DNA of 57,123 bases from Alphaproteobacteria bacterium. GTDB lineage: Bacteria > Pseudomonadota > Alphaproteobacteria > SP197. The notes below the pieces were generated by a model. That model ran no database searches. It saw nothing but the letters and a program-made list of their open reading frames with translations, and was not told the DNA's origin. Location of the stretch: assembly GCA_016869675.1 (NCBI GenBank), contig VGDP01000020.1:1-57123 (forward strand). Reading direction: 5' to 3'. Shown here piece after piece: positions 52,704-57,123 of this stretch. The translations under genes were made by a program, and so were the position numbers. Positions within the stretch are counted from its first letter, which is position 1, and every line of letters starts with the position of its first letter.

Positions 52704-55136
52704 ATGATGACGCATGCGCGCGTAGTCGTCGTCGGCGGCGGGGTCGTCGGGGTCAGCATCCTCTACCACTTCGTCAAGAAGGGCTGGCGCGACGTGGTGC
52801 TGGTCGAGAAGGCCGACCTGACACACGGCTCAACCTGGCACGCCGCGGGCCTGCTGCCGTTGTTCAACATGAGCTATTGCGTCGGCCAGATGCATAAGTA
52901 CTCGGTCGACCTCTACAAGTCGCTCGAGGCAGAAACCGGCCAGAACGTCAGCTTCCACGTCACCGGCAACCTGCGGCTGGCGACCAACCGCGAGCGCATG
53001 GACGAGTACAAGAAGTACTGCGGCACCGCGAACACCATCGGCGTGCCGTTCGAGATGATCGGGGTCGACGACGTCAAGAAGCTCTGGCCGCTGTGCAACA
53101 CGGCGGGCCTGGTCGGCGCGCTCTACCACCCGCACGACGGCCACATCGCGCCGGCCGACCTGACCCAGGCGCTGGCCATCGGCGCGCGCAAGGGCGGCGC
53201 CGAGATCTACCGCCGCACCGAGGTGGTCGACATCAAGCCGAAGCCGTCGGGCGAGTGGGACGTGGTTACCGACAAGGGCACGATCACGGCGGGCCTCGTG
53301 GTCACCGCCACCGGTTCGTGGGCGCGCCAGCTCGCCGCCAAGGTCGGGCTGGACCTGCCGGTCATCCCCGTCGAGCACCAGTACCTGGTCACCGACGAGA
53401 TCCCCGAGCTAGTCGAGCGCAGGAAGGCCGGCCTGCCCGAGATGGCGGTGCTTCGCGAATCGGACGCCAGCTACTACATGCGCGAGGAACGCCAGGGCCT
53501 GATCCTCGGGCCCTACGAGAAGGGCGCGCCCGCCTGGGCCGTCGACGGCGTGCCCGCCGGCTTCGGTCAGGAACTGCTGCCCGGCGACATCGAGCGTCTG
53601 GCACCGCACATCGACGCGGCGATCGACCGCGTGCCGGTGTTCGGCAAGGCCGGCATCAAGGACTGCATCAACGGGCCGATCCCCTACACCCCCGACGGCT
53701 CGCCCCTGATCGGGCCGGCCTGGGGGCTCAAGAACTACTGGCTGGCCGAGGGCTTCAGCTTTGGCATCACCGCGGCCGGCGGTGCTGGGCGGTTCCTGGT
53801 GGACTGGATCGTCGACGGCGATCCGGGCACCGACCCCTACGACGTCGACCCGCGCCGCTTCGGCGATTATGCCAACAAGGCGTACACCAAGGCCAAGAAC
53901 GAGGAGGCCTACGAGCACATCTTCGTCGTCCACTACCCGCTCGAGGAGCGCCCCGGCGCGCGCCCGGCCAAGACCAGCCCGAGCTACGACCGCCAGAAGG
54001 CGCTGGGCGCCGTGTTCGGCCAGAAGTTCGGCTGGGAGCGCGCCAACTGGTTCGCGCCCTCGAAGGCCAAGGCGAAGGACAAGTACTCGTTCCGCCGCAC
54101 CAACTTCTTCGAGCCCGTGCGCGAGGAATGCCGCGCCGTGCGCGAGCGGGTCGGCCTCCTGGACCTGACCGGGTTCTCCAAGTTCGAGGTCTCGGGTTCC
54201 GGCGCGACCGCGTACCTGGACGGCATGCTGGCCAACCGCCTGCCCCAGAAGATCGGGCGAATCGGCCTGGCGCACCTGCTGTCCGAGCGCGGCGGCGTGG
54301 TCAGCGAGTTCACCATCACCCGTCTGGCCGAGAACCGCTACTACGTGGTGTGCGCCGCGGCGGCCGAACGCCACGACTTCGACGAGCTATGGCGCCGCCT
54401 GCCGGCCGACGGCTTTGTGCGGCTCGACAACGTGACGGCGGCCATGGGCGTGCTGGTCATCGCCGGACCCAAGAGCCGCGACCTGCTCGCCAAGGTGACG
54501 CGCGCCGATGTCTCGGGCGCCGAGTTCCCGTGGCTGACCAGCCAGCACATCAACGTCGGCGTGGTGCCAGCGCGCGCCATGCGCGTCAACTTCGTGGGCG
54601 AGCTGGGCTGGGAACTGCATCACCCGATCACCGTGCAGAACGCGATCTGGGACGCGCTGATGGACGCCGGCGCCGAATTCGGCATCCAGCCGTTCGGCAT
54701 CCGCGCCATGGATTCGCTGCGCATCGAGAAGAGCTACAAGTACTGGCGCGTCGACCTGACCACCGAGTATTCGGCTTGGCAGGCGGGGCTCGATCGCTTC
54801 GTCCATCTCAACAAAGGGCCGTTCCCGGGGCGCGAGGCGCTGGTCCGCGAGCAGCAGATGGGCGTGCCGCGTCGACTGGTCACGCTCGAATGCGACGTCA
54901 AGGGCATGGACCCGTTCGGCAACGAGCCGATCTGGGCCAAGCGCACCATGGTCGGCCGCGCCACGTCGGGCGCCTACGGCTACACCGTGGGCCGGAGCTT
55001 GGCGCTCGCCTACGTGAACACGGCGCACGCGGCACCCGGTACCGAGCTTGCCATCGAGATCCTGGGCAAGCGCTACCCGGCGCGCGTCATCGCCGACAGC
55101 CCGTGGGACCCGGAGAACGCGCGCCTCCGCGCGTGA
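52704..55136 (+). CDS. Dimethylglycine/sarcosine dehydrogenase-like FAD-GcvT fusion
   Basis: The 810-residue protein, from ATG 52704 with GGAGGT eight bases upstream, combines an FAD oxidoreductase domain (ARVVVVGGGVVGVSILYHFV; HGSTWHAAGLLPLF, with His46 matching the covalent-FAD His of DMGDH) and, from about residue 430, an aminomethyltransferase domain (FFEPVREECRAVRERVGLLD, FVGELGWELHHPITVQNAIW, SGAYGYTVGRSLALAYVNTA). Such enzymes demethylate dimethylglycine or sarcosine-type substrates and pass the C1 unit to tetrahydrofolate. It completes the methylated-amine set of this region. Confidence 0.9.
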   Translation: MMTHARVVVVGGGVVGVSILYHFVKKGWRDVVLVEKADLTHGSTWHAAGLLPLFNMSYCVGQMHKYSVDLYKSLEAETGQNVSFHVTGNLRLATNRERMDEYKKYCGTANTIGVPFEMIGVDDVKKLWPLCNTAGLVGALYHPHDGHIAPADLTQALAIGARKGGAEIYRRTEVVDIKPKPSGEWDVVTDKGTITAGLVVTATGSWARQLAAKVGLDLPVIPVEHQYLVTDEIPELVERRKAGLPEMAVLRESDASYYMREERQGLILGPYEKGAPAWAVDGVPAGFGQELLPGDIERLAPHIDAAIDRVPVFGKAGIKDCINGPIPYTPDGSPLIGPAWGLKNYWLAEGFSFGITAAGGAGRFLVDWIVDGDPGTDPYDVDPRRFGDYANKAYTKAKNEEAYEHIFVVHYPLEERPGARPAKTSPSYDRQKALGAVFGQKFGWERANWFAPSKAKAKDKYSFRRTNFFEPVREECRAVRERVGLLDLTGFSKFEVSGSGATAYLDGMLANRLPQKIGRIGLAHLLSERGGVVSEFTITRLAENRYYVVCAAAAERHDFDELWRRLPADGFVRLDNVTAAMGVLVIAGPKSRDLLAKVTRADVSGAEFPWLTSQHINVGVVPARAMRVNFVGELGWELHHPITVQNAIWDALMDAGAEFGIQPFGIRAMDSLRIEKSYKYWRVDLTTEYSAWQAGLDRFVHLNKGPFPGREALVREQQMGVPRRLVTLECDVKGMDPFGNEPIWAKRTMVGRATSGAYGYTVGRSLALAYVNTAHAAPGTELAIEILGKRYPARVIADSPWDPENARLRA

Positions 55137-55155
55137 CCTCGGGCGGGCCGACCGC

Positions 55156-56503
55156 GTGAGCCTCTACCGCCAGCTCGTCGCCCGCCAGGACGCGGGCGAT
55201 CCGATCCGCGTGGCCGTCATCGGCGCCGGCAAGTTCGGCACCATTTTCCTGGCCCAGGCGATCCGGCTGCCGGGCCTCCATGTCGCCGTGGTCGTCGACC
55301 TGGCGCCGGATCGCGCGCGCCGCCCTGGCTTTGGCCGATTGGCCGGCCGAGCACTTCGGCGCGTCGTCGCTCGATGCCGCCGTGCGCACCGGCGCCACCT
55401 GGATCACCGACGATCTCGCCGCCGTGCTGGCGCGTGCCGATATCGGCGTGATCGTGGAGTGCACCGGCAACCCCATCGCCGCCGTCGACCACGTGTGCGC
55501 CGCCTTCGCCGCCGGCAAGCACGTGATCAGCGCGACCGTCGAGGCGGACGCGGTGTGCGGCGCCGCGCTGGCGCGCCGCGCGCGGGCGGGCGGCGTGATC
55601 TATTCGATGGCGTACGGCGACCAGCCCGCCATGGTGTGCGAGCTGGTGGATTGGGCGCGCACGTGCGGCTTCGAGGTGGTGGCGGCCGGGCGCGGCCACA
55701 AGTGGCGGCCCGACTTCCGCTTCTCGACGCTCGACACAGTGTGGCCGCACTACGGCCTGACGCCCGATCAGGCGGCGCGCGGCCGGCTCAACCCCAAGAT
55801 GTTCAATTCGTTCCTCGACGGCACCAAGCCGGCGATCGAATCGGCGGCCATCGCCAACGCCTGCGGGCTCGACGCGCCGACCGGCGGACTCGCGTACCCC
55901 TCGGGTTCGGTCGGCGACCTGCCGCGGCTGATGCGGCCCAAGGCCGAAGGCGGCGTGCTGGCGCGGTCCGGCCTGGTCGAGGTGGTCAACAGCCTCGACG
56001 CCGACGGCCGACCCATCGACCACGACATCCGCATGGGCGTGTGGGTGTGCGTGCGCGCGGCCACCGCGTACCAGAAGCACTGCTTCGAGGAGTACAACGT
56101 CGCGACCGACGACAGCGGCCGCTGCTTCGCGGCGTACAAGCGCTGGCACCTGATCGGCCTGGAACTGCCGCTGTCGGTGGCCAACGTCGCGTTGCGCGCC
56201 GAGCCGACGGGCGTCGCCCAAGACTTCCGGGCCGACGTGGTGGCCGTGGCCAAGCGCGATCTCGCGCCGGGCGAACGGCTGGACGGCGAGGGCGGTTTCA
56301 CCGTGGCCGGTCAGTTGCGCCCGGCCGCCGTCAACGTGCCCATGGGCGCGCTGCCGCTCGGCCTAACCGGCGGGCTCGCCATGACCCGCGCGGTCAAGGC
56401 CGACCAGATCCTCACCTACGACGACGTGGCGCTCGGCCCGCCCACGACGGCGCTGGCGTTGCGCCGCGAACTCGAACGGTCGTTTCCGCTCAACGCCGCG
56501 TGA
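55156..56503 (+). pseudogene. NAD(P)-dependent oxidoreductase with SAF domain, frameshifted
   Basis: The N-terminal piece from GTG 55156 reads VSLYRQLVARQDAGDPIRVA then VIGAGKFGTIFLAQAIRLPG, a homoserine-dehydrogenase-like NAD-binding fold. At about 55310-55325, in the run CGCGCGCGCCGCC, the frame shifts and continues RAALALADWPAEHFGASSLD, VECTGNPIAAVDHVCAAFAA and a C-terminal SAF-like part (AGQLRPAAVNVPMGALPLGL). Joined, it is about 448 residues. One base in a dinucleotide run separates it from an intact gene, so a sequencing indel is quite possible. Substrate unknown; it starts 19 bases after the DMGDH-like gene. Confidence 0.75.
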
Positions 56504-56521
56504 CGATCCTCGACGTCCCGC

Positions 56522-57123
56522 TTAGTGGCGCGCGACATGCAACGGCGGCACGCGGTCGCGCCACGGCATGGCGGCCTCGAGCACGGTCGCGAGCTGCAAC
56601 AGCACGTGCTCGCTGGCCGGGCGTCCGGCCAGCTGCACGCCGATCGGCAGGCCCGAGGAATGCATGGCCAGCGGCAGCGAGATCGCCGGCGTGCCCATGA
56701 CGTTGTGCGGGAACGTGTACTGCACCTGCCGGTCGCTCAGGATCATCCAGTCGATCAGGTCCATGTCGGCGATGCCTAGGTTGTAGAGCCCGTGCCGTTC
56801 GGCGACGCGGGCCGTGGTCGGCGTCAGCCACACGTCGTGGTCGATCCAGACGCGCCCCAGCCGCCGCCTTGCCGTGTTCATGAACCCGAGGCCATCGAGG
56901 AACGTGCCCGGGCCGACGGTCTTGGCGTGCTCGTAGATCTTGAGCGTGATCGGCTCCAGGGTCTCAGGGCCGATCGTGCACCCCGTGCGCTTGGCGTAGC
57001 CCTGGAGCATCGTGTCGAAGCCGAAGAACCACACGTCGAGCATGCGGCGCGCCGCTTCCTCCACGTCGAACTCGGGCGTGTAATCCTCGACGACGTGCCC
57101 CATGTCCGCCAAATGCCTTGGCG
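56522..57123 (-). CDS. Amidase-family protein, C-terminal part (runs off the window)
   Basis: The minus-strand frame is open to the window edge and reads ADMGHVVEDYTPEFDVEEAA, WIDHDVWLTPTTARVAERHG, NVMGTPAISLPLAMHSSGLP and IGVQLAGRPASEHVLLQLAT. The last two are the C-terminal signature of amidase-signature enzymes (GatA/AmiC fold). The catalytic Lys-Ser-Ser part lies beyond the window. It hydrolyses an amide in the cytoplasm; substrate unknown. It is convergent with the SAF-domain oxidoreductase. Confidence 0.88.
   Translation of the reverse strand, partial: PRHLADMGHVVEDYTPEFDVEEAARRMLDVWFFGFDTMLQGYAKRTGCTIGPETLEPITLKIYEHAKTVGPGTFLDGLGFMNTARRRLGRVWIDHDVWLTPTTARVAERHGLYNLGIADMDLIDWMILSDRQVQYTFPHNVMGTPAISLPLAMHSSGLPIGVQLAGRPASEHVLLQLATVLEAAMPWRDRVPPLHVARH

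Noticed and set aside
1-57123. CRISPR array or phage genes
   Set aside because: No regularly spaced direct repeats and no integrase, capsid, tail or lysis genes were recognised.

Overview
The window is a piece of high-G+C proteobacterial chromosome, most likely alphaproteobacterial. That lineage call is an inference from gene content: HutF/HutI histidine catabolism, a RibBA with a dead RibA half, hydantoinase pairs, a pyrrolysine-free MttB homologue, dimethylglycine-dehydrogenase-like and N-methylproline-demethylase-like enzymes, and ChrR-type cupins. About 50 genes or gene remnants are visible. Most are small catabolic operons with ATGA or GTGA overlaps.

Layout. 1-127: end of an IS3-family element that truncates a small exported protein. 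384-3082: divergent hutF and hutI. 3130-3206: tRNA-Pro(CGG). 3328-11745: mixed genes, several broken (Tat-exported protein, RibBA, adenylate cyclase, SAM methyltransferase, TPR/2OG-oxygenase, membrane protein, SirB1-like protein, glycosyltransferase). 11746-15315: SDR, aminomethyltransferase-like protein and an orphan solute-binding protein on the minus strand. 15508-18235: DapA-like aldolase, GH105-like hydrolase and PhyH-like oxygenase. 18322-25126: a divergent ketol-acid-reductoisomerase-like protein, hyuA/hyuB-type hydantoinase subunits and a gamma-glutamyltransferase. 25178-27042: a decayed NatAB-like ABC exporter. 27166-33044: cupin, acyl-CoA dehydrogenase, exonuclease, FAD-linked oxidase, TsaC and CysQ. 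33100-39870: an IS5-family remnant, then a lower-G+C dppABCDF dipeptide-transport operon, then gene fragments (TPR end, truncated chrR). 40337-42564: small protein, PfkB kinase and class I aldolase. 42571-56503: an amine/betaine catabolism region (MttB homologue, FAD amine oxidase, two tandem OYE/TMADH-type demethylase-like flavoproteins, DMGDH-GcvT fusion, SAF-domain oxidoreductase), with a HicBA toxin-antitoxin pair, a MOSC protein and palindromic repeats in between. 56522-57123: C-terminal part of an amidase.

Two features stand out. First, about a dozen loci are broken by frameshifts, in-frame stops, internal deletions or truncations. Some breaks fall in homopolymer or CG runs and could be sequencing indels. 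Others (a TGA at a Trp position, internal deletions in the cyclase and the transposase, truncated chrR) cannot be simple run-length errors, so real gene decay is likely, as in a genome under relaxed selection. Second, the dppABCDF block differs in base composition from its surroundings, begins at an IS end and finishes directly against gene fragments. It looks like an acquired island or, less happily, an assembly join.

Functionally the region is scavenging metabolism: histidine, dipeptides, methylated amines/betaines, hydantoin/5-oxoproline-like amides, gamma-glutamyl compounds and uronate-type sugars. No CRISPR array, phage module or known defence system other than HicBA was seen.
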